A DNA stretch of 64,000 nt from Comamonas testosteroni TK102 (GCF_000739375.1 NZ_CP006704.1:3472001-3536000), one strand, 5' to 3'. Positions 18,338-28,020 are shown, numbered from the stretch's first letter. Notes: a model not told the origin generated them from the sequence alone. Program-made: numbers and translations.

Positions 18338-19038
18338 GGTTTTGCTCCTTCGCTTCCTTCCAGTTCGCGGCTCCACGACAGGCCGTTGACGTAGATACCC
18401 AGGGGGTTCTTGCGCAGCCGCTGCTCGGTGCGCGGCGTCTGCTGCACGATGGAAACCACTGCGTTCCAGCGTTCGGTGCGATCCAGCGCACCGTTCACAA
18501 AGCGCGTCTCCGTCCAGCGCACGTTGAACGACTGGTCGCTGGCGCGGGTCACGCTGCTGATCTGCACCGTCACCGACTCCTTGCCGATGCGCGCGAACGG
18601 ATCGTTCACGCGGGCGTACTCGTTGAGCGCCACGGCACCCTTGTCCGTGGTGTAGTTGTAGGCATCGAGCCAGTTCTGTCGCACGACGATGGAGTCGATG
18701 GACAGCGAGCGCACCAGCCCGATGAAGCGGCCCAGGTGATAGGCCATCTGCGCATCGTTGGGTCGATATGGCGTGGCGGCCTCGCCGACCGCGCGCACCT
18801 GGCCCGCGTTGTCCACCTCCACCACGTAGGGCGTCACGATGGACTGCGCGGAACGCCAGACCAGGCCGCCCGCCATCAGCACGGCCAAGGTGAGGCAGCC
18901 CAGTGCCATGAAACGCCAGTTCTTTGCCTGCACGCGGGCCGAGCCGATACGTTCGTCCCACACCTGGCCTGCGGCTTGGTACGGAGTGGCAGGTTGCGGT
19001 GTGTCGGCGTAGCGCACCTGCGGTCGTTTGAATCGCAT
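18334..19038 (-). CDS. trbF: Conjugal transfer protein TrbF (VirB8-like)
   Basis: 234 residues with a cytoplasmic N-terminus, one membrane helix at about 43-61 and a periplasmic VirB8-type domain with a conserved ETRFVNG segment and NPLGIYV near the end. It nucleates assembly of the transfer channel in the inner membrane. It lies 11 bp after trbL. Confidence 0.94.
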   Translation of the reverse strand: MRFKRPQVRYADTPQPATPYQAAGQVWDERIGSARVQAKNWRFMALGCLTLAVLMAGGLVWRSAQSIVTPYVVEVDNAGQVRAVGEAATPYRPNDAQMAYHLGRFIGLVRSLSIDSIVVRQNWLDAYNYTTDKGAVALNEYARVNDPFARIGKESVTVQISSVTRASDQSFNVRWTETRFVNGALDRTERWNAVVSIVQQTPRTEQRLRKNPLGIYVNGLSWSRELEGSEGAKP

Positions 19039-19049
19039 GGAAGTTCTCC

Positions 19050-20417
19050 TTATGAATCGGAATCGCGAAGGCTTGGGCCCTGGCTGGAGCTGCCGCCATC
19101 GCCGCCGCGCAGCGTGTGGGCGGCGGTGGTCGCGGCATGGGTGAGCTGCTGCCTGCGATGCAGGCGCTTGGCCCAGGCGGGCTGCTCGGTGGATGGGGGC
19201 GGTGCGGCGGCTTCGCTGCTGCTCTGCGTCCCAGCAGCTGCCCCCGACGTCGATTCGGCGTCATCGGGTCGGAAGGCGGCGGCGACGCGCTCCTTCATCG
19301 AGCGCGCTCCGTCGGCCACCTTCTGCCCGGCCGCGTGTGCGCCGGTCTTGGCGACATTGCCCACGCCAGCGGCGGCCCCCTTGAGGCCGCCACCGGCTGA
19401 GGCGGAGCCCGCCAGGTACGCCGACCGGGCGCCGCTGGCGGTCGATGCCATCGAGCGGACACCGTCCCCAGCCATCCTGGCGGCGGCAGGTGCCATGCGC
19501 GCTCCGGCCGCCACGGCGCTGCCGACGCCAGAGGCCGCGGCGCCGACCACCACGGCGGTTCCGGCCGCGCCGATGGCAGCACCGGCCATCGCACCCGCGC
19601 CGAGCTGCGGCCCGCCGGACACCAGCCCCGTCGCGATACCCGGCCCGAAGATGCCCAGGGCCAGCAGTGACAGCGAGGCCAGCATGATGACCAGTGCCTG
19701 GTCGATGGAGGGCTCGGAGCCAGGCGGTATCCGGAATTCGGCGAACAGCCCCGAGCCGATGCCCACGATGACGGCAAGCACCAGTACCTTGATGCCTGAG
19801 GACACCACGTTGCCCAAGACCTTCTCGGCGAGGAACGCCGTCTTGTTCCAGAGGGCGAACGGTACCAGCACGAAGCCCGCCAGCGTGGTCAGCTTGAACT
19901 CGATCAGCGTGACGAAGAGCTGCACCGCCAGCACGAAGAAGCTGACGATGACCACCAGCCACGCGAGGAACAGCACGACGATGGGCGCGATGTGGATGAA
20001 CACCTCGGGGAAGCCCGCCATCTCCCGGATCTGGTCGAGGATGGGTGCCGCCGCGTCGATACCGGCCTTGGCCAGCCGTCCCGGCTGCAGGAAGTTGCCC
20101 ATGCTCAAGGTCGAGCCGCTGGCCGTCAGGCCCAGCCCGGCGAAGGAACGGAACAGGATGCCCGCCAGGGTGTTGAAGTTGCCGATGATGTAGGCGAAGG
20201 CACCCACGTACAGCACCTTGCGGATCAGCTTGGCGATCACGTCCTCGCCCTGGCCGGTGGCATGCCCCATCGCCCAGAACAGCCCGGCCAACGTCATGTC
20301 GATGACGATCAACGTTGCGGTCAGGAACGCCACCTCGCCCTGCACCAGGCCGAATCCCGAGTCGATGTAGCGCGAAAAAACGTCGAGGAAGCGGTCAATG
20401 ACCGAAACATCGTTCAT
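19050..20417 (-). CDS. trbL: P-type conjugal transfer protein TrbL (VirB6-like)
   Basis: 455 residues. The N-terminal ~270 residues hold several membrane helices (for example VVLFLAWLVVIVSFFVLAVQ and ALVIMLASLSLLALGIFGPG). The C-terminal ~180 residues are Ala/Gly-rich and of low complexity, as usual for TrbL. It forms part of the inner-membrane pore. Preceded by trbJ with a 12-bp gap. Confidence 0.94.
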   Translation of the reverse strand: MNDVSVIDRFLDVFSRYIDSGFGLVQGEVAFLTATLIVIDMTLAGLFWAMGHATGQGEDVIAKLIRKVLYVGAFAYIIGNFNTLAGILFRSFAGLGLTASGSTLSMGNFLQPGRLAKAGIDAAAPILDQIREMAGFPEVFIHIAPIVVLFLAWLVVIVSFFVLAVQLFVTLIEFKLTTLAGFVLVPFALWNKTAFLAEKVLGNVVSSGIKVLVLAVIVGIGSGLFAEFRIPPGSEPSIDQALVIMLASLSLLALGIFGPGIATGLVSGGPQLGAGAMAGAAIGAAGTAVVVGAAASGVGSAVAAGARMAPAAARMAGDGVRSMASTASGARSAYLAGSASAGGGLKGAAAGVGNVAKTGAHAAGQKVADGARSMKERVAAAFRPDDAESTSGAAAGTQSSSEAAAPPPSTEQPAWAKRLHRRQQLTHAATTAAHTLRGGDGGSSSQGPSLRDSDS

Positions 20418-20429
20418 GGCCCGGCTCCG

Positions 20430-21185
20430 TCAGCGGCTGTAGAAGTTCACGGGCTGCGGCGTGTACGGCGTACCAGTGCCCACGAAGCGCCGGTTCACCT
20501 CGCGGCCACGCTCCACGGCAGCGGCCTGCCGCGCCAGCTCCAGCGAGGCCGCGCGATCCTGCGTGATCTGCAGCCGCTGCGTCTGGATGGACTGCTTGGC
20601 CTGCAGGGCCAGCAACTGGTTCATGGCTTGCATCGCCTGCAGGGCGCCGACGGCCGACTGGCTCTTGCCCACGAGGTCGGCCAGCGCGCCTTCGTCGTCG
20701 CTCAGGTTCTGCGAGGCCTGGGCCTGCATCTGCATGGTGGTCTGCAGGCCATTGAGCGTATGCTTCCAGCGCTCCCGCGCATCGCGGTACATCTGATTGC
20801 CGCTCACCGTGGCGGCGTACTGCTCGGGATACAGGCGTGCGAATTCGCGGTCGATGCTCGTCACGTCGTAGGCCAGGCCCTTGGCCTGGGCGATCAGCCG
20901 TTGAGTGGTCGCCAGGTTCGCGCGCAACTGGCCCACCACGCTGGACGGCAGGCTGGCCAGATTGCGCGCCTGGTTGATGAGCATCTGCGCTTCGTTCTGG
21001 AGCTGGCGGATCTGGTTGTTGATCTGCTCCAGCGTGCGAACGGCGGTGAGCGTGTTCTGCACCAGATTGGTCGGATCGAACACGATGTCGCCAACGCCGA
21101 ACAGTGCATGCGCGGGCTGCGCGATGCCGAAGGCGAGCACGCAGGCGGTGGTCAGCGCAGCGAGCTTGTGGGCATGGGGCTTCAT
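20430..21185 (-). CDS. trbJ: P-type conjugal transfer protein TrbJ (VirB5-like)
   Basis: 251 residues with a signal peptide (cleavage after about A27, QPAHA) and long alpha-helical segments rich in Gln (residues ~40-210), the TrbJ/VirB5 pattern of minor pilus or entry-exclusion-linked proteins. The ATG at 21185 overlaps the trbE stop by 4 bp. A Cys lipobox like that of the separate TrbK lipoprotein is absent. Confidence 0.93.
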   Translation of the reverse strand: MKPHAHKLAALTTACVLAFGIAQPAHALFGVGDIVFDPTNLVQNTLTAVRTLEQINNQIRQLQNEAQMLINQARNLASLPSSVVGQLRANLATTQRLIAQAKGLAYDVTSIDREFARLYPEQYAATVSGNQMYRDARERWKHTLNGLQTTMQMQAQASQNLSDDEGALADLVGKSQSAVGALQAMQAMNQLLALQAKQSIQTQRLQITQDRAASLELARQAAAVERGREVNRRFVGTGTPYTPQPVNFYSR

Positions 21186-23647
21186 GGCAGGTTCTCCTGG
21201 AGATGGCTGGGGATGGGGGCGGCACCCGGCGCGGGGCCGGGGAAATCGCGCAGCAGATCGGCCGCCCAATCGAGGCTGCGGTGGCGCAGCCATGCGGCTG
21301 CGAACGGGGTGGAGACGGATGAAGCGGCAGCGAGCACCGCGTCGATGTCACGCTGGTCTTGTTGCGTGGAGGCGCCCGCGAAGGCCAAAGTCGCGGCGCC
21401 CAGGTCGAGGTCGAACAGACGGTTGCCGAGGCGCGATTGGTAGTAGTAGTCGCGCTTGGGCTGCGCGGTAGTGACGATTTCGATCTGCCGCCTGTTAAGA
21501 CCGAAGCCCTCGTAGATCGTGCGAATCTGCGGCTCGGTCGCCTGCGGGTTCGGCAGAAAGATGCGGCTCGCGCAGCTCTCGATGATCGCGGGCGCGATGC
21601 TCGAATCCTTGATGTCCGCCAGACTCTGCGTGGCGAAGATGACGCTCACGTTCTTCTTGCGCAGCGTCTTGAGCCATTGGCGGATGCGCGCCGCGAACAC
21701 CGGGTCATCGAGGAACAGCCATGCTTCATCGAGGATCAGCAGCGTCGGTGCGCCGTCAAAGCGTTCATCGAACCGTGCAAAGAGGTAATGCAGCACGGCC
21801 ATGACGGCGGCCTTGCTGTGCATCAGCTCTTCCATCTCAAAGCACTGCACGGAGCCGGAGCCCAGTCGATCCGAATCCGCGTCCAGCAGCTTGCCGTGGG
21901 CGCCGCCGAGCACATAGGGCGCGAGCGCCTGCCGCAGCGCGTTCGATTGCAACAGTACGGAAAGGCCCGTCATCGTGCGCTGCTCCACCGGAGCTCCGGC
22001 CAGGCTTCCCAGCGCCGACCAGATGGCCACCTTCTCCTCGGGGCCGACGGCCACGCCCTCATGCCGCAAACGGCCTTCGATCCATTCAGCCGCCCAGGTG
22101 CGGTAGCCCTCGCGGTCGATGCGCGCGAGTGGTTGGAAAGCGATCTCGCCATCCAGCCCAAGGTCGTAGTGCTCGCCGCCCAGGCCCAGGATCGTGGCGC
22201 GCATCGAGCGCCCCATGTCGAAGGCGAAGATGCGCGAGCCGCGATAGCGCCGAAACTGCATCGCCAAAGTGGCGAGCAGCACGGACTTGCCCATACCGGT
22301 TGGCCCAGCCACCAGCGTGTGGCCCACGTCGCCGATGTGCGTAACCAGCCGGAACGGCGTCGCGCCCTCAGTGCGCGTGACGATCAGCGGCGGGCCGTCG
22401 AGATGCGCGTTCTTCTCCGGCCCGGCCCATACCGCCGACACCGGCATCAGGTGCGCCAGGTTCAGCGTCGAGACGATGGGCTCGCGGACGTTGGCGTAGG
22501 CATGGCCCGGAATGGACGACAGCCACGCATCCACGGCGTTGAGCGTTTCGGGGATGGTGACGAAGCCACGCCCCTGGATGACGCGCTCCACCCTGCGCAG
22601 CTTCTCGTCGGCCACGGCGGCATCCGCGTCCATGACTGTGACGGTCGCCGTCACGTAGCCGAAGGCCACTTGATCGCTGCCCAGCTCTTGCAAGGCAGCA
22701 TCCGCATCGGTGGCCTTGTTGCTGGCGTCGGTATCGACCAGCGGGCTTTCCTGCTGGAAGATCGTCTCGCGCAGCAGCGCGATGACGTTTTTGCGCTTGG
22801 CGAACCACTGGCGGCGTAGGCGGGAAAGCTCTTTTTCCGCATCGGCTTTGTCGAGGCAGAGAAAGCGCGTACTCCAGCGGTACGCAAAGCTGAGACGGTT
22901 GAGGTCATCCAGAATCCCCGGCCAAGTCGAAGTTGGAAATCCCCGCACCGTCGCCACGCGCAGGTGCTGGTCGCCCAGCATCGGTGCCAGTCCGCCGATC
23001 AGCGCGGAATCGGCCAGCAAGGCATCGAGGTGGAATGGCACCTCTGGCACGCCCACGCGGTAGCGCCGCGTGGAAATAGTCGAGTGCAGGTAGGTCAGCG
23101 TCTGGCTGTCATCGAGCCACGCAATCTCCGGCATCACACCATCGAGCAGGTCGAAAATCCGATCCGTCTCCGCGACGAACGCGGTCAGGCGCTCACGCCA
23201 GTCCACGCCCTCGGTCGGACGGTTCTCGTACAGCATTCCGACCGCACGGGCGCGGGCCTCCTCGGGCGGTAGATACACCAGCGTGAGGTGATAGCCGCTC
23301 TCGAAGTGGTTGCCCGAGTCCTCGAACGTAGCGCGGCGTTCCTCGTCCACCAGCCACGACAACGGCTCGGGAAACTCCGAGTGCGGATAGTCGGCTGCGG
23401 GCCGGCGCTCGGCTTCGATGAACAGCGCCCAGCCCGAACCCATACGACGCAGCGCGTTGTTCAAGCGCGCCGACGTGGCAATCAGTTCGCCTTGCGTTGC
23501 GCTATCGAGGTCAGGCCCGCGAAACCGGGCCGTGCGCTGGAAACTGCCGTCCTTGTTCAAGACGACGCCCGGTGCGATCAGCCCGGCCCAGGGCAACCAG
23601 TCGGCGAGCAAGGCCGGGCGCTGGCGATATTCGGCAAGGTTCAGCAT
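21182..23647 (-). CDS. trbE: Conjugal transfer ATPase TrbE (VirB4-like)
   Basis: 821 residues, full length for TrbE. An N-terminal CagE/TrbE/VirB domain is followed by the ATPase domain with Walker A in AGPTGMGKSVLLATLAMQF and Walker B in LLILDEAWLFL. It powers pilus and channel assembly at the inner membrane. It lies 9 bp after trbD. Confidence 0.97.
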   Translation of the reverse strand: MLNLAEYRQRPALLADWLPWAGLIAPGVVLNKDGSFQRTARFRGPDLDSATQGELIATSARLNNALRRMGSGWALFIEAERRPAADYPHSEFPEPLSWLVDEERRATFEDSGNHFESGYHLTLVYLPPEEARARAVGMLYENRPTEGVDWRERLTAFVAETDRIFDLLDGVMPEIAWLDDSQTLTYLHSTISTRRYRVGVPEVPFHLDALLADSALIGGLAPMLGDQHLRVATVRGFPTSTWPGILDDLNRLSFAYRWSTRFLCLDKADAEKELSRLRRQWFAKRKNVIALLRETIFQQESPLVDTDASNKATDADAALQELGSDQVAFGYVTATVTVMDADAAVADEKLRRVERVIQGRGFVTIPETLNAVDAWLSSIPGHAYANVREPIVSTLNLAHLMPVSAVWAGPEKNAHLDGPPLIVTRTEGATPFRLVTHIGDVGHTLVAGPTGMGKSVLLATLAMQFRRYRGSRIFAFDMGRSMRATILGLGGEHYDLGLDGEIAFQPLARIDREGYRTWAAEWIEGRLRHEGVAVGPEEKVAIWSALGSLAGAPVEQRTMTGLSVLLQSNALRQALAPYVLGGAHGKLLDADSDRLGSGSVQCFEMEELMHSKAAVMAVLHYLFARFDERFDGAPTLLILDEAWLFLDDPVFAARIRQWLKTLRKKNVSVIFATQSLADIKDSSIAPAIIESCASRIFLPNPQATEPQIRTIYEGFGLNRRQIEIVTTAQPKRDYYYQSRLGNRLFDLDLGAATLAFAGASTQQDQRDIDAVLAAASSVSTPFAAAWLRHRSLDWAADLLRDFPGPAPGAAPIPSHLQENLP

Positions 23648-23656
23648 GGCATCACC

Positions 23657-23929
23657 TCACACGTCCAGCAGCGGCCGGTGCTTGATGTGCCGCGCGAACA
23701 CGGCCATGAACTGCGGATCGACACGCGCACCCCAGACCGCCAGCGAATGGCCGACGATCCAAAGCACCAGCCCAGGAATCCACATCTGCAAGCCCAGGCC
23801 CACGGCAGCGGCCAAGGTGCCGTTGGTGATGGCCACGGTGCGCGGAGCGCCGCCCATCAGGATCGGCTCGGTCAGAGACCGATGTAGCGGCACCTCGAAG
23901 CCGGGTATTCCATCGTGTGGGCCGTTCAT
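23657..23929 (-). CDS. trbD: Conjugal transfer protein TrbD (VirB3-like)
   Basis: 90 residues with one or two membrane helices (TNGTLAAAVGLGLQMWIPGL and LVLWIVGHSLAVWGA). The VPLHRSLTEPILMGGAPR start is the classic TrbD/VirB3 motif. It is an inner-membrane partner of TrbE. The start overlaps the trbC stop by 4 bp. Confidence 0.94.
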   Translation of the reverse strand: MNGPHDGIPGFEVPLHRSLTEPILMGGAPRTVAITNGTLAAAVGLGLQMWIPGLVLWIVGHSLAVWGARVDPQFMAVFARHIKHRPLLDV

Positions 23930-24303
23930 ACGACGGCCCCACCGGAGAAGCTGAAGAACGACAGGAAGAAGCTCGAAGCGGCGAACGCGATGGACAGGCC
24001 AAACACGATCTGGATCAGCTTGCGGAACCCGCCCGAGGTATCGCCGAAGGCCAGCGCCAAGCCCGTGGCGATGATGATGATGACCGCGACGATGCGCGCC
24101 ACCGGCCCCTGGATGGATTCGAGGATGGATTGCAGCGGCCCTTCCCAGGGCATCGAGGAACCCGCGGCCTGCGCGGTGCCTGCGAGCAGCAACATCAGCG
24201 CCGCGAGCATCAAGCCCTGCATGGCCGGGCGAGCCAGGCCATCCAGCCGTGCGGGCCGAGGAAGCGGATTTGCGGAAATACGGAAAGCATCAGCGTGCGT
24301 CAT
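23926..24303 (-). CDS. trbC: Conjugal pilin TrbC (VirB2-like)
   Basis: 125 residues: a long N-terminal leader ending in LAGTAQA (cleavage after about A46) and two hydrophobic helices (IVAVIIIIATGLALAFG and IVFGLSIAFAASSFFLSFF), the pilin pattern. The processing peptidase is probably TraF at 47456. ATGA overlaps with trbB upstream and trbD downstream. Confidence 0.94.
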   Translation of the reverse strand: MTHADAFRISANPLPRPARLDGLARPAMQGLMLAALMLLLAGTAQAAGSSMPWEGPLQSILESIQGPVARIVAVIIIIATGLALAFGDTSGGFRKLIQIVFGLSIAFAASSFFLSFFSFSGGAVV

Positions 24304-25337
24304 GGAAGTTCTCCAGAGTGGTCAGGGGACAGGGAGGAAAGGTCGGACTGCGGCAGCAGCTCCGGGAATGGAGCCTCCAGCGCATCCGCCAGTTGGTAGC
24401 CCACGCCATCGAAGCCGACGACGCGGGCGATGCTCTCGATGCGGCGTTTGCGCCCGCGCCCGGCGATGTGGATGACCACGTTGACCGCTTCCGCGATCAG
24501 CGCACGGGGCGGGTTCACCGCCACTTCGAGAATCAGTTGCTCCAGGCGCAGCAGCGCACCCAGCGCGGAGCCGGCATGGATCGTGGCGATGCCGCCGGGG
24601 TGACCCGTGCCCCAGACCTTGATGAGATCCAGTGCCTCGGCGCCGCGCACCTCGCCGACGACGACGCGATCCGGGCGTAGGCGCATGGACGAGCGCACCA
24701 GCTCGGTCATGGACACGACGCCCTGGCGCGTGCGCAGCGGCACGTGGTCGCGCGCCGCGCATTGCAGCTCCACCGTGTCTTCGAGCACCAGCACGCGGTC
24801 GCCCGTGGCTGCGATCTCGGCGAGCAGCGCATTAGCTAAAGTCGTCTTGCCCGTGCTGGTGCCGCCGGCGATCAGGATGTTCTGGCGCTCGCGCACCGCA
24901 CGCACCAGCAGGCCCGCCTGCGCGGCGGTCATCATTCCGTCCTCGATGTAGCGCGACAGCGGGATCACGCCCACGGCGCGCTTGCGCAACGCGAAGGCCG
25001 GCCCCGGCGCAGCGGGCGGCAGGATGCCCTCGAAGCGTTCGCCGGTTTCCGGCAGTTCGGCCGTCAACAGCGGCTGGCCGCGATGCACTTCGGCGCCGAC
25101 ATGGGCAGCGACGAGGCGGATGATGCGTTCGCCATCGGCCTCGGACAGCTCCACACCCATCGGCGCGCGGCCCGTGGACAGGCGATCCACCCAGAGCGTG
25201 CGATCCGGGTTGAGCATGATTTCCACCACGTCTGGGTCTTCGAGCGCGGCAGCGATCAGCGGCCCCATGGCCGTGCGCAGCATCTGGATGCGGCGATCCA
25301 GCGAGGTGGCCGTGAAGGAGGAAGGAACGGCGCTCAT
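24300..25337 (-). CDS. trbB: Conjugal transfer ATPase TrbB (VirB11-like)
   Basis: 345 residues of the VirB11 hexameric ATPase family. Walker A GGTSTGKTT is at residues 158-166, followed by the Asp box VLVLEDTVELQC and the VRGAEALDLIKVWGTGHPGG region with the His box. It energises pilus assembly and switching to DNA transfer at the inner face of the membrane. First trb gene of the run, overlapping the CopG gene by 4 bp. Confidence 0.97.
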   Translation of the reverse strand: MSAVPSSFTATSLDRRIQMLRTAMGPLIAAALEDPDVVEIMLNPDRTLWVDRLSTGRAPMGVELSEADGERIIRLVAAHVGAEVHRGQPLLTAELPETGERFEGILPPAAPGPAFALRKRAVGVIPLSRYIEDGMMTAAQAGLLVRAVRERQNILIAGGTSTGKTTLANALLAEIAATGDRVLVLEDTVELQCAARDHVPLRTRQGVVSMTELVRSSMRLRPDRVVVGEVRGAEALDLIKVWGTGHPGGIATIHAGSALGALLRLEQLILEVAVNPPRALIAEAVNVVIHIAGRGRKRRIESIARVVGFDGVGYQLADALEAPFPELLPQSDLSSLSPDHSGELP

Positions 25338-25798
25338 AAGGCACGCTCCTGGGCATCCGCGACGGCCGCAGCGCCCTCCGGTCGCGTCGGATCGGTGTGC
25401 AGTTCCTCCACCACATCCCGCACCAGGCTGCGCCCGCGCAGCAAATGCCGTCCGAGCTGTTCGACGAACTGCTCGAAGCGGGCCTTGCCCTGGGCGCGAG
25501 CGGCATCCTGATGGGCCTCGGGCACGGGTGTGCTCACCGTGAGGAAATAGCGGATGAACAGCGCCAATGTTTCGATGGCAATGTTCTGGTCGCGCTCCAG
25601 GCGCTCGGCGTGGCGCGACAGGCGGTCCAGCCGCTTGGCAATTGCCGCCTCGCGCTGGTCGGCCGCATCGGGCGACAGCCAGGAGGCCAGGGCCGCCGCG
25701 ACGATGCTGGACTTGGACACGCCCTTCTTGGCGGCCAGTTCATCGAGCCGCTTGCTGTGCTCCGGCTGGATGAACACATTGAGGCGGTGTTGGGTCAT
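25334..25798 (-). CDS. CopG/ribbon-helix-helix family protein between traG and trbB
   Basis: 154 residues. The N-terminal 45 residues (RLNVFIQPEHSKRLDELAAKKGVSKSSIVAAAL) are a ribbon-helix-helix DNA-binding unit; the remainder is helical and may oligomerise. It is locked in the operon by 4-bp overlaps on both sides, a conserved place in Tn4371-type ICEs. A role as autoregulator of the transfer genes is likely but unproven. Confidence 0.85.
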   Translation of the reverse strand: MTQHRLNVFIQPEHSKRLDELAAKKGVSKSSIVAAALASWLSPDAADQREAAIAKRLDRLSRHAERLERDQNIAIETLALFIRYFLTVSTPVPEAHQDAARAQGKARFEQFVEQLGRHLLRGRSLVRDVVEELHTDPTRPEGAAAVADAQERAL

Positions 25799-27813
25799 AG
25801 GTCGATTCCGTCGTCAGGGTCGAGGGAAGCCAGCCGGGCCGTGCGCTGCAGGGCCGGATCGAGCTGGCGAGGAAGGGGATGCGGCATGTCGTCGTCATCG
25901 AGCAGCCCGAGGTCGGCTGCGGGCGCAACCAGGTCGGGGTCGTAGGTGACGGCTTCGGAAAGTTCGGGCTGGCGGCGTGGGCCGCTGTCGTCGGCCGAAC
26001 CCAGGTTCTCCAGCCCATCGGCGGCGTCGGCCGTCGGTGCGACCGGCATGGCGGGAATCGCCAGCCCGCTCCAGTCGTCGGCGCGTTCCGGTGGCACATC
26101 GGCATAGCGCCCCTGCATGGACAGGGTTGCAAGCACCGGCGGCGGAAGCACGCGCCGCTTGAAATTGCTGTCCGCGTAGTAGCGCAGCTTCTTGGCCTTG
26201 ATGGGCGCCACGCTGGACACCATCACCACGGCCTCGTCGGGCGGAAGCTGCATTACCTCGCCCGGCGTGAGCAGCGGACGTGCCGTCTCCTGGCGCGACA
26301 CCATCAGATGCCCGAGCCATGGCGCGAGCCGGTGGCCGGCGTAGTTGCGCTGCGCGCGCAGCTCGGTCGCGGTGCCCAGCGTTTCGGAGATGCGCTTGGC
26401 GGTGCGCTCGTCGTTGGTGGCGAACGTCACCCGGACATGGCAGTTGTCCAGGATCGAATGGTTCTGGCCGTAGGCTTTGTCAATCTGGTTGAGCGACTGG
26501 GCGATGAGGAAGCTGCGGATACCGTAGCCGGCCATGAAGGCCAGGGCCGTCTCGAAGAAGTCGAGCCGTCCGAGCGCGGGGAACTCGTCGAGCATCAATA
26601 GCAGCTTGTGGCGGCGCGCGATGCCATCGCTGCCGTCGAGCGATTCCGTCAGCCGTCGCCCGATCTGGTTGAGGATCAGGCGAATGAGCGGTTTCGTCCG
26701 CGAAATGTCCGAAGGCGGCACCACCAGGTACAGCGACACCGGATGCTCGGCCGCGATCAGGTCGGCAATGCGCCAGTCGCAGCGCGAGGTGACTTCGGCC
26801 ACCGTGGGGTCGCGGTACAGGCCGAGGAATGACATGGCGGTGCTCAACACGCCGGAACGCTCGTTGTCCGATTTGTTCAGGACTTCGCGCGCTGCCGATG
26901 CCACCACCAGATGCGGCCCACCACCGATGTGCGGCGTGGTCATCATCCGATGCAGGGTCAGCTCGAAGGGACAGGCCGGGTCGCTGAGGAAGTTGGCGAC
27001 TCCGCGCAGCGTCTTGTCTTCGCCTGCGTAGAGCACGTGCAGGATGGCCCCAACCAGCAGCGCATGCGAGGTCTTCTCCCAATGGTTGCGCCGCTCCAGT
27101 GCTCCTTCGGGATCGACCAGAATGTCTGCGATGTTCTGCACGTCGCGCACTTCGTGCGCGCCGCGCCTCACCTCCAGCAGTGGGTTGTAGGCCGACGACT
27201 TCGCATCGGTCGGGTTGAACAGCAGGCAATGCGAGAAGCGCGAGCGCCAGCCGGCGGTGATGCTCCAGTTCTCGCCCTTGATGTCGTGAATGACGGCCGA
27301 TGCAGGCCAGCTCAACAAGGTGGGAACCACCAGGCCCACGCCTTTGCCCGAGCGGGTAGGCGCGAAGGTCAGAACATGCTCTGGGCCTTCATGTCGCAGG
27401 TACTGCTGGCGATGCTGGCCGAGGAACACGCCCGCAGGCTGGTCAAGCCCCGCCTTGCAAATGTCCTCCGCGTTGGCCCAGCGAGCCGTCCCGTAGGTCG
27501 TGACCAGCTTGGACTGGCGCGAGCGCCAGATCGACATGCCGATGGCAACCACCACCGCGATCAGGCCGCTGCCTGCGGCAATGGCACCGCCCACGTCAAA
27601 GACATGCGGCGCGTAGGCGTCGAAGAAGAACCACCACTCGAACAGGCGCCAGGGGTGATAGACCGGCGTGCCGAAGAAATCGAACCACGGCGAGCCCAGG
27701 CGTAGCTGGTAGCCCAGGGCGGCGGCCGTCCATTGCGTAGCGCTCCATACGCCAGCGATCACGATGCCGAAGACAACGGCAATCTGACCGAACAGCACGT
27801 TCGTTCCTTGCAT
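25795..27813 (-). CDS. traG: Type IV coupling protein TraG (VirD4-like)
   Basis: 672 residues. Two or three N-terminal membrane helices, then the VirD4 ATPase with Walker A in FAPTRSGKGVG (K157) and Walker B in LLMLDEFPALG. It brings the relaxase-DNA complex to the secretion channel. First gene of the minus-strand transfer operon; its ribosome site GGGAGG abuts an 11-bp hairpin that could control translation. Confidence 0.97.
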   Translation of the reverse strand: MQGTNVLFGQIAVVFGIVIAGVWSATQWTAAALGYQLRLGSPWFDFFGTPVYHPWRLFEWWFFFDAYAPHVFDVGGAIAAGSGLIAVVVAIGMSIWRSRQSKLVTTYGTARWANAEDICKAGLDQPAGVFLGQHRQQYLRHEGPEHVLTFAPTRSGKGVGLVVPTLLSWPASAVIHDIKGENWSITAGWRSRFSHCLLFNPTDAKSSAYNPLLEVRRGAHEVRDVQNIADILVDPEGALERRNHWEKTSHALLVGAILHVLYAGEDKTLRGVANFLSDPACPFELTLHRMMTTPHIGGGPHLVVASAAREVLNKSDNERSGVLSTAMSFLGLYRDPTVAEVTSRCDWRIADLIAAEHPVSLYLVVPPSDISRTKPLIRLILNQIGRRLTESLDGSDGIARRHKLLLMLDEFPALGRLDFFETALAFMAGYGIRSFLIAQSLNQIDKAYGQNHSILDNCHVRVTFATNDERTAKRISETLGTATELRAQRNYAGHRLAPWLGHLMVSRQETARPLLTPGEVMQLPPDEAVVMVSSVAPIKAKKLRYYADSNFKRRVLPPPVLATLSMQGRYADVPPERADDWSGLAIPAMPVAPTADAADGLENLGSADDSGPRRQPELSEAVTYDPDLVAPAADLGLLDDDDMPHPLPRQLDPALQRTARLASLDPDDGIDL

Positions 27814-27825
27814 TGGTCAACCTCC

Positions 27826-27853
27826 CACTACGGCACAGGAACGTGCCGTAGTG
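27826..27853 (-). promoter_or_regulatory. Hairpin abutting the traG ribosome-binding site
   Basis: Perfect inverted repeat CACTACGGCAC / GTGCCGTAGTG with a 6-nt loop. Its base touches the GGGAGG ribosome site (27821-27826), 7 nt from the traG ATG. It may act as an operator for a dimeric regulator such as the CopG-type protein, or as an RNA structure affecting traG translation. Confidence 0.6.
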
Positions 27854-28002
27854 CCGAGGATCAAGGCGAGCGTGCAGGTCGGTCAAAGACCGTTGTGGCG
27901 GGGATTCAGGCCAAAAGAGCCAGACTTATTGCTGTGGCGAAGACAATAAAAATGCCGCATGCGCGAGCGCGCTGCGGCGTGATGAGGTAACAGTGAGACC
28001 TT

Positions 28003-28020
28003 CGTCGCGGCGCCGCGACG
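28003..28020. promoter_or_regulatory. 18-bp perfect palindrome between eexN and traG
   Basis: CGTCGCGGCGCCGCGACG is fully self-complementary and lies 11 bp past the eexN stop. No T-run follows on the minus strand, so it is a poor terminator; it may be a regulator site. The rest of the 217-bp gap before traG holds a small hairpin (CGGTC / GACCG at 27880-27892) and no gene. Confidence 0.45.
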
